The notes beneath the pieces are model-generated. The model saw nothing but the letters and a program-made list of their open reading frames with translations. It ran no database searches and was not told the DNA's origin. The translations under genes were made by a program, and so were the position numbers. DNA of 64,000 bases from JBHIYN01 sp041984235 (GTDB lineage Bacteria; Pseudomonadota; Gammaproteobacteria; Ga0077536): positions 62,001 to 126,000 of the forward strand of contig JBHIYN010000009.1 of the NCBI GenBank assembly GCA_041984235.1. The letters run 5' to 3'. Below, one piece after another: positions 42,088-51,222 of the stretch (positions are counted from its first letter, which is position 1; each line of letters starts with the position of its first letter).

Positions 42088-42092
42088 AGCGG

Positions 42093-42193
42093 AAAAGGGG
42101 ACATGCCACTTTTGTAAGTGCACAGGACCAGATAATGGGCCAGCCGCAAGATGCGATGGCAGGGCATTAAACGAGGCAGTCACTTACATGGGG
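42093..42193 (+). repeat. First unit of a tandem repeat (truncated inverted-repeat element)
   Basis: The first 96 bases (42093-42188) are identical to 42194-42289. The unit starts with the same 28-base arm as the next unit but lacks its right arm, ending in CACTTACATGGGG. It could be a slipped or inserted tandem copy. It begins five bases after the RAM-domain stop. Confidence 0.92.
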
Positions 42194-42309
42194 AAAAGGG
42201 GACATGCCACTTTTGTAAGTGCACAGGACCAGATAATGGGCCAGCCGCAAGATGCGATGGCAGGGCATTAAACGAGGCAGTCACTTACAAAAGTGGCATG
42301 TCCCCTTTT
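42194..42309. mobile_element. Short inverted-repeat element (REP/MITE-like), complete copy
   Basis: A 116-bp element with perfect 28-bp terminal inverted repeats at 42194-42221 and 42282-42309; with flanking G/C bases the arms reach 31 bp. The arms begin AAAAGGGGACATGCCAC. Similar AAAGGGGACA ends occur near REP-associated transposase sequences in gammaproteobacteria (from memory). No transposase is present. It sits 7 bp before the stop of the transglutaminase-DUF2126 gene, in a convergent gap. Confidence 0.8.
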
Positions 42310-42316
42310 CCCATGG

Positions 42317-45300
42317 TCACGCCTCCGCGCAGCGACGCAGGTCGAGCGTGAAGGGCATGTCGGGCGACGGCGGCGCGTTGCGTACCGCATAGCCGCCCTG
42401 GGTGTGACCGATGGTCTCGAAGCGCGCCAGGCGCCGCGCTTCGGCCTCGCGCGCATTGACCGGGTAGGTTTCGTAGCTGAGGCCGCCGGGATGCGCGACG
42501 TGGTAACGGCAGCCACCCAGCGCGCGCTCGTTCCAGCGGTCGATCAGATCGAAGGTGAGAGGGTTGTGCGCCGCGATGGTCGGGTGCATGCCGGAAGGCG
42601 GGTCCCAGGCCTTGAAGCGTACGCCGCCGACGAAGTTGCCACGCACGCCGGTCGGCTGCAGCGGTACCGGGTAACCGTTGCAGGTCACCATGTAACGATC
42701 GGGCACGAAGCCGGTGACCTCGACCTGCAGTCGCTCCAGCGAGGAGTCGACGTAGCGCGAGGTGCCGCTGGCGGTGGTTTCCTCGCCCAGCACGTGCCAC
42801 GGCTCGAGCGCGGTGCGCAGCGTGAGTTCGATGCCGTCGTGGGCGATCGAGCCGAAGCGCGGGAAGCGGAACTCGAAGAACGGCGCATACCAGTCGTGCT
42901 CCAGCGGGAAGCCGGCCCGGTTGAGATCGTCGATGACGTCGCCGAAGTCGTTCCACACGAACCACGGCAGCATGAAGCGATCGTGCAGCTCGGTGCCCCA
43001 GCGCACCAGGCGGCGCTCGTAGGGCTGGTCCCAGAAGCGCGCGACGAGCGAGCGCATCAGCAGCATCTGGGTCAGGCTCATGCGCGCGTGCGGCGGCATC
43101 TCGAAGGCGCGGAACTCGACCAGGCCGCGGCGGCCGCCGCTGTGATCGGGCGAGTAGAGCTTGTCGATGCAGAACTCGGCGCGATGGGTGTTGCCGGTGA
43201 GGTCGATGAGCTGGTTGCGCAGGATGCGATCGATCAGCCACGGCTGCACGGCGTTCTCACCGGGCGGGATCTGCGCGAGCGCGGTCTCCAGCTCCTGCAG
43301 GCGATCGTCGCGCGCTTCGTCGACACGCGGTGCCTGGCTGGTCGGGCCGAGGAAGAGGCCGGAAAAGAGATAGGACAGGGCCGGGTGATTCTGCCAGTAG
43401 GTGATCAGGCTCTTGAGCAGCTCGGGTCGGCGCAGCATCGGCGAATCGGCCGGGGTCGGTCCGCCGAGGGTGACATGGTTGCCGCCGCCGGTGCCGGTGT
43501 GGCGGCCGTCGAGCATGAACTTCTCGGTCGCGAGCCGACTCTGGCGCGCTTCCTCGTACAGGGTCTCGGTGGTCTCGACCAGCTCCTGCCAGTTGTGCGC
43601 CGGGTGTACGTTGACTTCGACGACGCCCGGATCGGGCGTAATCTGCAGCAGCCGCAGGCGGTCGTCACGTGGCGGCTCGTAGCCCTCGATGACGACCGGC
43701 TGGCCGAGCTCGGCGGCCGTGGCCTCGATGGCGTGCACCAGTTCGACGTAGTCCTCGAGGTGGGTCAGCGGCGGCAGGAACACGTACAGGCGGCCGTCGC
43801 GGATCTCGGTGCACAGCGCGGTGCGCACGAGGCCGTCCTGCGGCAGCCCGCGCGGTGCCTGCGAGCGGTCGATCGCCCGGGGTTGCTGTGGCGCGTGCAG
43901 GAACCAGTGCCGCGGCAGCAGTGGCTGGCTGGGTGCAAAGGGATCGGCCACCGGCGGCTCCTCGCGTGCGGCGTCGCCGACTGCGGGCAGGGACTGCGTG
44001 GGCAGGCGCAGGCCGAGCGGTGAATCGCCCGGGATGAGGTAGACCTGGCCGCGCCGCAGCGGCCACTCGCCGCTGGCCCAGCCGCCCTGCAGCGCGCGCG
44101 CCAGCGGCAGCACGTAGCCGGCCGGCTGGTAGAGCGCGCCGTCGAACAGGCGCCGCAGGCGCTCGCGCTCGAGCTTGTCGGCGAGCTTGTGATCGCGCGG
44201 GTCGATGTTGACCGGCAGCGTGCCTTCTTTCCACAGGTAGTAATAGGTGTCCTCGAACGCGGTCTTGACGCGTTGTGCCGGCAGACCCAGGCGGGTGGCG
44301 AGGGCCTGCGCGAAGCGCTGGTCGACGTCGCCCGCCGGCGGCGCGGCCGCGCGCGCGAGGTTGGCGAGCAGCGCCGGGTCGGCCCACAGCGGCTCGCCGT
44401 CGCGGCGCCAGAAGATCGACAGCGCCCAGCGTGGCAGTGGTTCGCCGGGATACCACTTGCCGATACCGTGATGCACCAGGCCGCCCGGCGCGTAGTGCTG
44501 CTTGAGGCGGCCGAGCAGCACCTCGGCGGCGGCGCGCTTGCCGGGGCCGTCGGCGGCGATAGTCCACTCGGGACTTTCGAAGTCGTCGATCGAGACGAAG
44601 GTCGGCTCGCCGCCCATGGTCAGACGCACGTCACGCGCGGCCAGGCGCGCGTCGACGTCCTCGCCGAGCGCATGGATACGCTGCCATTGCTCTTCCGTGT
44701 AGGGCTTGGTGACGCGCGGGTCTTCGTGGATGCGGGTGACGGTGTTGCTGTAGCTGAACTCCACCTCGCACGGCTCGGTGGCGCCCTCGACCGCCGCGGC
44801 GTGGGTGTAGTGCGGGGTGGCGGCGAGCGGGATGTGGCCTTCGGCGGCGAACAGGCCCGAGGTCGGATCCATGCCGACCCAGCCGGCGCCGGGCAGGTAG
44901 ACCTCGGTCCAGGCATGCAGGTCGCTGAAATCCGCGCTCGGGCCTGAGGGTCCGTCGAGCGCCTTGACGTCCTCCACGAGCTGTACCAGGTAGCCGGAGA
45001 CGAAGCGGCTGGCGAGGCCGAGGCGGCGCAGGATCTGCGCCAGCAGCCAGGCGCTGTCGCGGCACGAGCCACGACCCAGCTTCAGCGTTTCTTCGCAGGT
45101 CTGCACGCCGGGCTCGAGGCGCACGATGTAGTTGATGTCGCGCTCCAGGCGCTGGTTGAGCGCGACCAGGAAGTCGATGGTGCGCATTTCCTCGCGCGGC
45201 ACCTCGGCCAGCCACGCATCGAGCGCGGCGCTGCTCTCCTCGACCTCGAGGTACGGCGCCAGGTCCTCGGCGATTTCCTGTTCGTAGGTGAACGGAAACG

Positions 45301-45601
45301 TCTCCGCCTCGTCTTCCAGGAAGAAGTCGAAGGGATTGATGGAGACCATCTCCGCGATCACTTCGACGTCGATCTTCAGGTGCCGTGCGCGCTCCGGGAA
45401 GACCAGCCGGGCAAGGTAGTTGTTGTACGGATCCTGGACCCAGTTAATGAAGTGATCGGACGGTTCCACGTTCAGCGAATAGGCACTGATACGGGTACGG
45501 CTGTGCGGCGCCGGCCGCACCCGCAAAACGTGAGGACTCAGGCCGACCAGGCGGTCGAAGCGGTATTCCGTGCTGTGCCGGACGGCAACCCGAATGCTCA
45601 A
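42317..45601 (-). CDS. Transglutaminase-like protein fused to DUF2126
   Basis: A 1094-residue two-part protein. Residues 1-280 form a bacterial transglutaminase with an N-terminal beta domain; the catalytic triad is Cys180 (GRGSCRDSAW), His229 (DLHAWTEVY) and Asp245 (GMDPTSG). Residues from about 310 to the end are DUF2126, with LTMGGEPTFVSID and GTGGGNHVTLGG. This fusion is a known companion of ATP-grasp and alpha-E proteins and may hydrolyse or transfer amide bonds, but its substrate is unknown. It is divergent from the ATP-grasp gene with a 74-bp gap, so both could share a control region. Confidence 0.93.
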   Translation of the reverse strand: MSIRVAVRHSTEYRFDRLVGLSPHVLRVRPAPHSRTRISAYSLNVEPSDHFINWVQDPYNNYLARLVFPERARHLKIDVEVIAEMVSINPFDFFLEDEAETFPFTYEQEIAEDLAPYLEVEESSAALDAWLAEVPREEMRTIDFLVALNQRLERDINYIVRLEPGVQTCEETLKLGRGSCRDSAWLLAQILRRLGLASRFVSGYLVQLVEDVKALDGPSGPSADFSDLHAWTEVYLPGAGWVGMDPTSGLFAAEGHIPLAATPHYTHAAAVEGATEPCEVEFSYSNTVTRIHEDPRVTKPYTEEQWQRIHALGEDVDARLAARDVRLTMGGEPTFVSIDDFESPEWTIAADGPGKRAAAEVLLGRLKQHYAPGGLVHHGIGKWYPGEPLPRWALSIFWRRDGEPLWADPALLANLARAAAPPAGDVDQRFAQALATRLGLPAQRVKTAFEDTYYYLWKEGTLPVNIDPRDHKLADKLERERLRRLFDGALYQPAGYVLPLARALQGGWASGEWPLRRGQVYLIPGDSPLGLRLPTQSLPAVGDAAREEPPVADPFAPSQPLLPRHWFLHAPQQPRAIDRSQAPRGLPQDGLVRTALCTEIRDGRLYVFLPPLTHLEDYVELVHAIEATAAELGQPVVIEGYEPPRDDRLRLLQITPDPGVVEVNVHPAHNWQELVETTETLYEEARQSRLATEKFMLDGRHTGTGGGNHVTLGGPTPADSPMLRRPELLKSLITYWQNHPALSYLFSGLFLGPTSQAPRVDEARDDRLQELETALAQIPPGENAVQPWLIDRILRNQLIDLTGNTHRAEFCIDKLYSPDHSGGRRGLVEFRAFEMPPHARMSLTQMLLMRSLVARFWDQPYERRLVRWGTELHDRFMLPWFVWNDFGDVIDDLNRAGFPLEHDWYAPFFEFRFPRFGSIAHDGIELTLRTALEPWHVLGEETTASGTSRYVDSSLERLQVEVTGFVPDRYMVTCNGYPVPLQPTGVRGNFVGGVRFKAWDPPSGMHPTIAAHNPLTFDLIDRWNERALGGCRYHVAHPGGLSYETYPVNAREAEARRLARFETIGHTQGGYAVRNAPPSPDMPFTLDLRRCAEA

Positions 45602-45675
45602 ATGCTTGTCCTCGCTCAGTTGCTTTTGGAAAGACGGCAGCGCATGATTCCTACTACCGTCGATACTCGCATTGT

Positions 45676-47115
45676 ATGAAATTCTCCTGGAAGAATTACG
45701 ACCCCAACGGCTTCTTTGACGAGCTGATCAGCTCGCCCGGCTACGCCCGCAGCGCCGGCCGCACGGTCGCCCGCCACATCCGCTCCCTGACCACGGAGGA
45801 GATCCGCGAGCGCCAGTACGCCGCCGAACTGGCGGTCAAGACGATGGGGATCACCTTCACGGTCTACTCGCAGGGCACCAATATTGATCGTGCCTGGCCG
45901 TACGACATCATTCCGCGCACCATTTCGGGGAAGGACTGGGACCGCGTCGAGGCCGGCCTGATCCAGCGCCTGACCGCCCTCAACCGGTTCATCGACGACA
46001 TCTACAACGACCAGAAGGTGTTCAAGGACGGCATCGTGCCGGCCGAGATGATCCTCGAGTCGAGCAACTACCGCGAAGCGTGCACCGGCATGAAGCCCAA
46101 GTTCGGGGCGTGGGCGCACATCTGCGGCTCCGACCTGATCCGCGATCACGACGGCACGTTCTACGTGCTGGAGGACAACCTGCGGGTGCCGTCCGGCGTC
46201 TCCTACATGCTGGAGAACCGCAAGGTCACCAAGCGTGTGTTCCCCGAGCTGTTCGAGGAGGAGAACATGCGCGCGATCGGCGAGTACACCTCGCACCTGT
46301 TCGACACCCTGGCCTCGCTCTCGCCGCGCAAGCTCGACTATCCGGAGGTCGTGGTGCTGACGCCCGGCATCTATAACTCCGCCTACTTCGAGCACTCCTA
46401 TCTCGCCCAGCAGATGGGCGCCGAGCTGGTCGAGGGCGGTGACCTGTTCGTCGGTGAGGACGACTGCGTGTACATGCGCACGATCTCGGGCCCGTCGCGG
46501 GTCGACGTCATCTACCGCCGCATCGACGACCTGTTCCTGGACCCCGAGGTGTTCAACCCGGAGTCGGCGCTCGGCGTGCCGGGGCTGATGCGCGCCTGGC
46601 TGAAGGGCACCGTGGCGCTGGCCAACGCGCCCGGCGCCGGCGTCGCCGACGACAAGGCGGTCTACACCTACGTCCCCGACATCATTCGTTACTACCTGGG
46701 CGAAGATCCCATCCTGCCCAACGTCGAAACCTACCGCTGCAGCGAGAAGGCCGCGCGCGACCACGTGCTGAAGAACCTCGACAAGCTGGTGGTCAAGCCG
46801 GCCAACGAGTCGGGGGGCTATGGCATGCTGGTCGGGCCGGCGGCCACCGAGCGCGAGCGTCGCGCGTTCGCCAAACGCATTCGCGCCAACCCGCGCAACT
46901 ACGTTGCACAGCCGCTGATTTCCCTGTCCACCTGCCCGACGGTGTGTGGCAACGGCATAGAGCCGCGTCACGTCGACCTGCGGCCGTTCATCCTGCAGGG
47001 CGCGCGACATTACGTCACCCCGGGCGGGCTGACCCGCGTCGCCCTGGTCAAGGGCTCTTTCGTGGTCAATTCCTCGCAGGGCGGGGGCAGTAAAGACACG
47101 TGGATCGTGGACTGA
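45676..47115 (+). CDS. Circularly permuted ATP-grasp protein (DUF404/DUF407)
   Basis: A 479-residue type-2 circularly permuted ATP-grasp protein. Conserved blocks include TFTVYSQGTNIDRAWPYDIIPR, EDNLRVPSGVSYMLENR, VVKPANESGGYGMLVGP and a C-terminal SSQGGGSKDTW. ATP-grasp enzymes ligate carboxylates to amines through acyl phosphates; this subfamily is predicted to make peptide-like bonds. It lies 9 bp ahead of the alpha-E gene on the same strand, the usual pairing. Confidence 0.93.
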   Translation: MKFSWKNYDPNGFFDELISSPGYARSAGRTVARHIRSLTTEEIRERQYAAELAVKTMGITFTVYSQGTNIDRAWPYDIIPRTISGKDWDRVEAGLIQRLTALNRFIDDIYNDQKVFKDGIVPAEMILESSNYREACTGMKPKFGAWAHICGSDLIRDHDGTFYVLEDNLRVPSGVSYMLENRKVTKRVFPELFEEENMRAIGEYTSHLFDTLASLSPRKLDYPEVVVLTPGIYNSAYFEHSYLAQQMGAELVEGGDLFVGEDDCVYMRTISGPSRVDVIYRRIDDLFLDPEVFNPESALGVPGLMRAWLKGTVALANAPGAGVADDKAVYTYVPDIIRYYLGEDPILPNVETYRCSEKAARDHVLKNLDKLVVKPANESGGYGMLVGPAATERERRAFAKRIRANPRNYVAQPLISLSTCPTVCGNGIEPRHVDLRPFILQGARHYVTPGGLTRVALVKGSFVVNSSQGGGSKDTWIVD

Positions 47116-47124
47116 GGAACGAGC

Positions 47125-48096
47125 ATGCTGTCGCGCGTCGCTGAACGGGTTTACTGGCTGGGCCGCTACCTCGAACGCATCGAGAATACGGCACGCCTGG
47201 TCAACGTCTACGGCAACGTGCTGCTGGACCTGCCGCGTCCGGCGAAGCTGGTGTGGGAGTCCCTGCTCGCCATCACCGGCAGCGTCGAGGCCTTCGAGGA
47301 ACGCTACACGCGCGCCGACGAGCGTAACGTGGTCAAGTTTTTCCTCGCCGACGCCAATAATTCGTCCTCGATCATGATGTCGGTGAATGCCGCGCGCGAG
47401 AACGCGCGCACGGTGCGGGAAATCGTGCCCAGCAATTCCTGGGAAGGCATCAACGATCTGCATATCTACATCCAGGATCATATCGACGAAGGCCTGGCGC
47501 GGCGCGGCCGCGACGAGTTCCTGACCCGGGTCATCAACACCTGCCAGTTCATCGTCGGCGGCCTGGACAGCACCATGAGCCGCGACGCCGCATACCGCTT
47601 CCTCGACGCCGGCCGTCACCTCGAACGCGCCGACATGACTTCACGAATCGTCGACGTCGGACTCGCCAACGTGTTCCCCTGGGTCACCTGGATGCACGGC
47701 GGTAACGTGCCGCAGGGCGCACAGAGCCCTTACGAGAGCGTCTTGTGGATGAGCGTGCTGCGCTCCCTGTCCGCGCTGCAGATGTACCGCCGCCTGGTGC
47801 CGGAGCGCGTACGTGCCGACGAAGTGGTTACCTTCCTGTTGCAAGACGAGCATTTCCCGCGCTCGATCTCGCACTGCCTGAAAGCGGTGGAAGAGAGTCT
47901 GGACGAGCTGCCGCAGGACGAGCGGGCGGTGGCGGCGGCGCTGGCCGCCCTGCGCCACGTGCGTGACGCGGATATCGACGGCATCCTGCGCAAGGAGCGC
48001 CTGCACCAGTTCATCGACGACATGCAGGTCGACTTCAGCGAAGTCCACGAGGCCATCGCGCAGACCTGGTTCCAGCCGGCCGATGCCGCGGCCTGA
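47125..48096 (+). CDS. Alpha-E domain protein (DUF403)
   Basis: A 323-residue all-helical alpha-E protein. LSRVAERVYWLGRYLERIENTA is its conserved opening, with later ARENARTVREIVPSNSWEGIND and RYAFLDAGRHLERADMTSRI-like RFLDAGRHLERADMTSRI. Members co-occur with permuted ATP-grasp and transglutaminase genes and are thought to form part of the same ligase-peptidase system. It ends 36 bp from the convergent Anbu gene. Confidence 0.93.
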   Translation: MLSRVAERVYWLGRYLERIENTARLVNVYGNVLLDLPRPAKLVWESLLAITGSVEAFEERYTRADERNVVKFFLADANNSSSIMMSVNAARENARTVREIVPSNSWEGINDLHIYIQDHIDEGLARRGRDEFLTRVINTCQFIVGGLDSTMSRDAAYRFLDAGRHLERADMTSRIVDVGLANVFPWVTWMHGGNVPQGAQSPYESVLWMSVLRSLSALQMYRRLVPERVRADEVVTFLLQDEHFPRSISHCLKAVEESLDELPQDERAVAAALAALRHVRDADIDGILRKERLHQFIDDMQVDFSEVHEAIAQTWFQPADAAA

Positions 48097-48132
48097 CCGC
48101 GGCGGGCTGACGCAGCTCTACCGCGCCAGCCG

Positions 48133-48933
48133 CTAGTTCTGGATCTGCGAGCCGTCGTCCAGCGGTTGCGGCGGGATGGTGCTGTCGCCGATGTGATCGT
48201 CTGCGCGCTGGTCCCACACGTTGGCCCATGACGGCGGCGGCAGCGAACGGAAAGCGTCCTTGAGCTTCTGGTCCCAGCTCTTCTTCAGCTCGCGCAGGTA
48301 GTCGCTGTCCTCTTCGAGCACAAGGCGGTTGCTCATGACCAGCGAGTTGGCCGTGTAGACCAGGACCTCGATCGGCGGCCCCACGGTCACGTTACTGCGC
48401 ATGGTCGAGTCCATCGACACCAGTGCGCACAGCACGGCGGTGTGGATCAGCGTGTTCGGCCGCACGATGCGATCGAGAATGGGCTTGCCGTACTTGCTCT
48501 CGCCGATCTGCAGGAAGGGCGTGGTCTTGGAAGTCGAGATGTGATTGCCCTGCGGGTAAATCAGCACCACGTCGTGTGCCGCATTGCCGATCTGGCCTCC
48601 GAAAATCACGCTGGACTCGAATTCCGGCCCGCCGCCGGCCTTCTGTTGCTGCATGACGCTGATCTGGCCGACGTAATCGGCGGCCTCGGCGAAGGTGTTG
48701 ACCGTCAGCAGGCTGATCGGCATGCCCTGGTCGATATCGTGCTGGACCTGGTGGACGATGCCCTGGGTGGTCGCCAGGTTGCCGGCGGTGAGCAGGCAGA
48801 ACTGCCGTTCGCCGTCGATGCCGAAGGTGTGCATCTTCGAGTAGGTCGAGATCTGGTCGACCCCGGCATTGGTGCGGGAATCGGACACGAACACCAGGCC
48901 GATATCGAGTTTTATGGCAACGCAGTAAGTCAT
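48133..48933 (-). CDS. Anbu proteasome-like peptidase
   Basis: A 266-residue Ntn-hydrolase of the Anbu (ancestral beta subunit) type. TYCVAIKLDIGLVFVSDSRTNAG begins directly after Met, placing the catalytic threonine at residue 2, with the conserved Asp/Ser region SDSRTNAG. GQISVMQQ, SSVIFGGQIG and IGESKYGKPILDR are Anbu-like. Anbu forms open helical or lock-washer rings rather than sealed proteasome barrels. The start at MTYC is required for processing. It is 115 bp after ccmI on the same strand and convergent with the alpha-E gene. Substrates are unknown. Confidence 0.92.
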   Translation of the reverse strand: MTYCVAIKLDIGLVFVSDSRTNAGVDQISTYSKMHTFGIDGERQFCLLTAGNLATTQGIVHQVQHDIDQGMPISLLTVNTFAEAADYVGQISVMQQQKAGGGPEFESSVIFGGQIGNAAHDVVLIYPQGNHISTSKTTPFLQIGESKYGKPILDRIVRPNTLIHTAVLCALVSMDSTMRSNVTVGPPIEVLVYTANSLVMSNRLVLEEDSDYLRELKKSWDQKLKDAFRSLPPPSWANVWDQRADDHIGDSTIPPQPLDDGSQIQN

Positions 48934-49048
48934 CGGCAGCGGGTCCGGGTCAGTCGAACGGTCAAGGTTAGGGCCGCCGCCCAAGCGACGCAAGGAGTTC
49001 CGTGTGTCGAACGGTTTCCGGGAATGCAATCAGTTGCTTAGCCCTCTG

Positions 49049-50221
49049 TTACGGCAATACCGCGTCGATCTCGATGGCCACGGATACGCCTGCGCCGGGC
49101 TTGACTTCGGCACTGCGTCCCTCGTAGTCGCCGCTCGCCGCGCGTGCCTGTCCGGAGCGGGCTACACGCGCGACCAGGTAGACCCGTTCGTGGTCGGCCA
49201 GCGAGGCGCCCGGGGCCATCGCCATGCTCTCGTCGAGCGTCACGGTGAGCGGCAGGTCGGCGACGGTTGCCCGCGTCACCGCCAGCGGCAGCGGCGGCCC
49301 GTCGACGGCGCGGGCGAGCACGAAGAGCGGAGTGTCCGGGGCCAGATCGGCGGCCAGCGCCGGCGCCAGGGTGACTGCCACGGTGACCGCGGCCGGCGCT
49401 GCGGGCGCCTGCGGTGCGGCGCCCAGCATCGTTTCGATTTCGGCGCGGATCGGTGCGTCTGCGGGCAGCAGTGGCAGGGCGCGCTCGAAGGCGGCACGTG
49501 CCGCCACGCGGTCACCGCGCTGGTCGGCGGCAATGCCGTGCAGAATATGGCCGGTGGCATTGTGCGGGTCGAGGACCAGGATGCGTTCGATGAGCTCGGC
49601 CGCGCGCGCATTGAAACGTCCGCCGTCCCGCATGGCGACCGCGTCCACCAGCAAGAGCAGGCCGTCGACGTCCTCGGGCGCCAGCGCGACTACCTGCTCG
49701 GCAGCGGCCAGGGCCTCGTCGTAGCGGCCAATGGCGAGCGTGCTGCGCGCGAGCACGGTCCAGGCCTGGCGATCGCCGGGCGCCTCGGCGACCCGCTCGC
49801 GTACCCGTTCGAGCAGCAGCTCCAGCGCGGCATCCGGCTCGTCCAGGGTGACGTCGGGGTGGGTCGCGACGAACTCGGCGATGCGCGGCTCGCCGAGCTC
49901 GAGATAGACCGCCGCGGCCAGCAGCGGCACGAGCACGGCACACGCCACGCCGACGAGGCGACCGGCGCCCCCTTGCCCGGCCGGTGCGTTCCCGTCGGCG
50001 ACGGCTTCGACCACCGCTCGTTCGATCTCGGCGCGCACCGCGGGCGCGGTGGCGTCGTCGATGTCGCCTGCCGCGAGATCCTGCTCGAAGTCGCGCAGGC
50101 GGCGCAGGTGGTCGCGGCGGGCATCCTCACCGTCGGCCGGCGCACGCCGGCGCCACAGCGGCACGATGACCCACGCCGTGGCCACAGCCGCCATCGCGGC
50201 GAGCGCGAGCCAGAAGCTCAC
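49049..50221 (-). CDS. ccmI: Cytochrome c biogenesis factor CcmI
   Basis: A 390-residue membrane protein. Two N-terminal helices flank a basic loop (about 3-20 and 90-110), and the C-terminal half is TPR-rich (AWTVLARSTLAIGRYDEAL, GHILHGIAADQRGDRVAARAAF). The tail is a beta-rich domain (LPLTVTLDESMAMAPGASL). CcmI chaperones apocytochrome c to the CcmFH haem ligase. The GTG start overlaps the ccmH stop as GTGA. It is the last gene of the ccm operon. Confidence 0.9.
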   Translation of the reverse strand: MSFWLALAAMAAVATAWVIVPLWRRRAPADGEDARRDHLRRLRDFEQDLAAGDIDDATAPAVRAEIERAVVEAVADGNAPAGQGGAGRLVGVACAVLVPLLAAAVYLELGEPRIAEFVATHPDVTLDEPDAALELLLERVRERVAEAPGDRQAWTVLARSTLAIGRYDEALAAAEQVVALAPEDVDGLLLLVDAVAMRDGGRFNARAAELIERILVLDPHNATGHILHGIAADQRGDRVAARAAFERALPLLPADAPIRAEIETMLGAAPQAPAAPAAVTVAVTLAPALAADLAPDTPLFVLARAVDGPPLPLAVTRATVADLPLTVTLDESMAMAPGASLADHERVYLVARVARSGQARAASGDYEGRSAEVKPGAGVSVAIEIDAVLP

Positions 50222-50688
50222 GCCGGCCCGGGGCCGTCGCTGGCGTCGAGCAGCTCGGCAAGCCGCGCGCGCTCGGCCTCGCTCAGCGCTGCCGGCGGCG
50301 CGGCGCGACGACGGGTGAGCACGACCACCGCGACGCCGGCGAGCACCAGCAACACCACCGGTCCCCCCCACAGCAACCAGGTGGTGGACTTCAGCGGCGG
50401 CCGGTAGAGGACGAAATCGCCATAGCGCTCGACCATGAAGCCGAGGATGGCATCGTCGTCAGCACCTTCGTCGACCATGCGGTAGACCTCGTCGCGCAGA
50501 TCCTGGGCCAGCTCGGCGTGGGAATCGGCGAGCGACTGGTTCTGGCAGACCAGGCAGCGCAGCTCCTCCAGCAGGTGCTGGTAGCGCGCCTGGCGCTGCG
50601 GCTCGTCGAAGCCGCGTGGCGTATCGGCCGCGCCGCAGGTGAAGGCGGGCAGCGCGAGCAGGATCGCGGCGAGCACGCGCAGGGTCAC
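50218..50688 (-). CDS. ccmH: Cytochrome c maturation protein CcmH
   Basis: A 156-residue CcmH. The redox-active LRCLVCQNQ motif has Cys45 and Cys48, preceded by a signal sequence and followed by a membrane helix (TTWLLWGGPVVLLVLAGV). CcmH reduces the apocytochrome CXXCH disulfide and works with CcmF. Starts and stops overlap both neighbours by four bases. The C-terminal domain of fused enterobacterial CcmH is a separate gene here (ccmI). Confidence 0.93.
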   Translation of the reverse strand: MTLRVLAAILLALPAFTCGAADTPRGFDEPQRQARYQHLLEELRCLVCQNQSLADSHAELAQDLRDEVYRMVDEGADDDAILGFMVERYGDFVLYRPPLKSTTWLLWGGPVVLLVLAGVAVVVLTRRRAAPPAALSEAERARLAELLDASDGPGPA

Positions 50689-51215
50689 GACGCGCCACCC
50701 TCGAGCTCGGCGAGCAGCGGCAACACCTCGGTCTCGAGCACCGTGGCGTCGAGCGGGCCGACGTGCTTGTAGCGGATCACGCCGGCGGCATCGATGACGA
50801 AGGTCTCGGGCACGCCGTAGACACCGAGATCCAGCCCGAGCTTGCCGTCGCGGTCGTACAGGCTGAGCCGGTAGGGGTCGCCACGGCGCGCCAGCCAGGC
50901 CAGCGCGTCGTCGCGCTCGTCCTTGTAATTCATGCCGACGATCTCGACCGTGCCGCGGCGTGCGAGGTCGACCAGCAGCGGGTGTTCCTGGCGACAGGCC
51001 ACGCACCACGACGCCCACACGTTGAGCAGGTAGGCGCGGCCGGCGAGCGCCCGGTTGTCCAGCGTGACGCCGGCGTCGGCGACGGAGGCGAGCGTGAACC
51101 GCGGCAGCGGCTTGCCGATCAGGGGCGAGGGCACCAGCCGCGGATCGCGTTCCAGGCCGACGGCGAGGAAGCCGACCACCACCACGAACAGGACCAGGGG
51201 CAGGGCGAAGCGCAT
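50685..51215 (-). CDS. ccmG: Thiol:disulfide interchange protein CcmG/DsbE
   Basis: A 176-residue membrane-anchored thioredoxin. One N-terminal helix (about 3-20) precedes VWASWCVACRQEHP, where Cys71 and Cys74 form the active-site pair; GVPETFVIDAAGVIRYKHVG is the cis-proline region. It keeps CcmH and apocytochrome reduced in the periplasm. It lies 7 bp after ccmF. Confidence 0.93.
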   Translation of the reverse strand: MRFALPLVLFVVVVGFLAVGLERDPRLVPSPLIGKPLPRFTLASVADAGVTLDNRALAGRAYLLNVWASWCVACRQEHPLLVDLARRGTVEIVGMNYKDERDDALAWLARRGDPYRLSLYDRDGKLGLDLGVYGVPETFVIDAAGVIRYKHVGPLDATVLETEVLPLLAELEGGAS

Positions 51216-51222
51216 GGATGCC

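Noticed and set aside
45616..47619. Long open frame (667 codons) on the minus strand opposite the ATP-grasp and alpha-E genes
   Set aside because: It is antisense to two well-supported genes and has histidine/arginine/valine-rich shadow composition without any family motif, as expected in GC-rich DNA.
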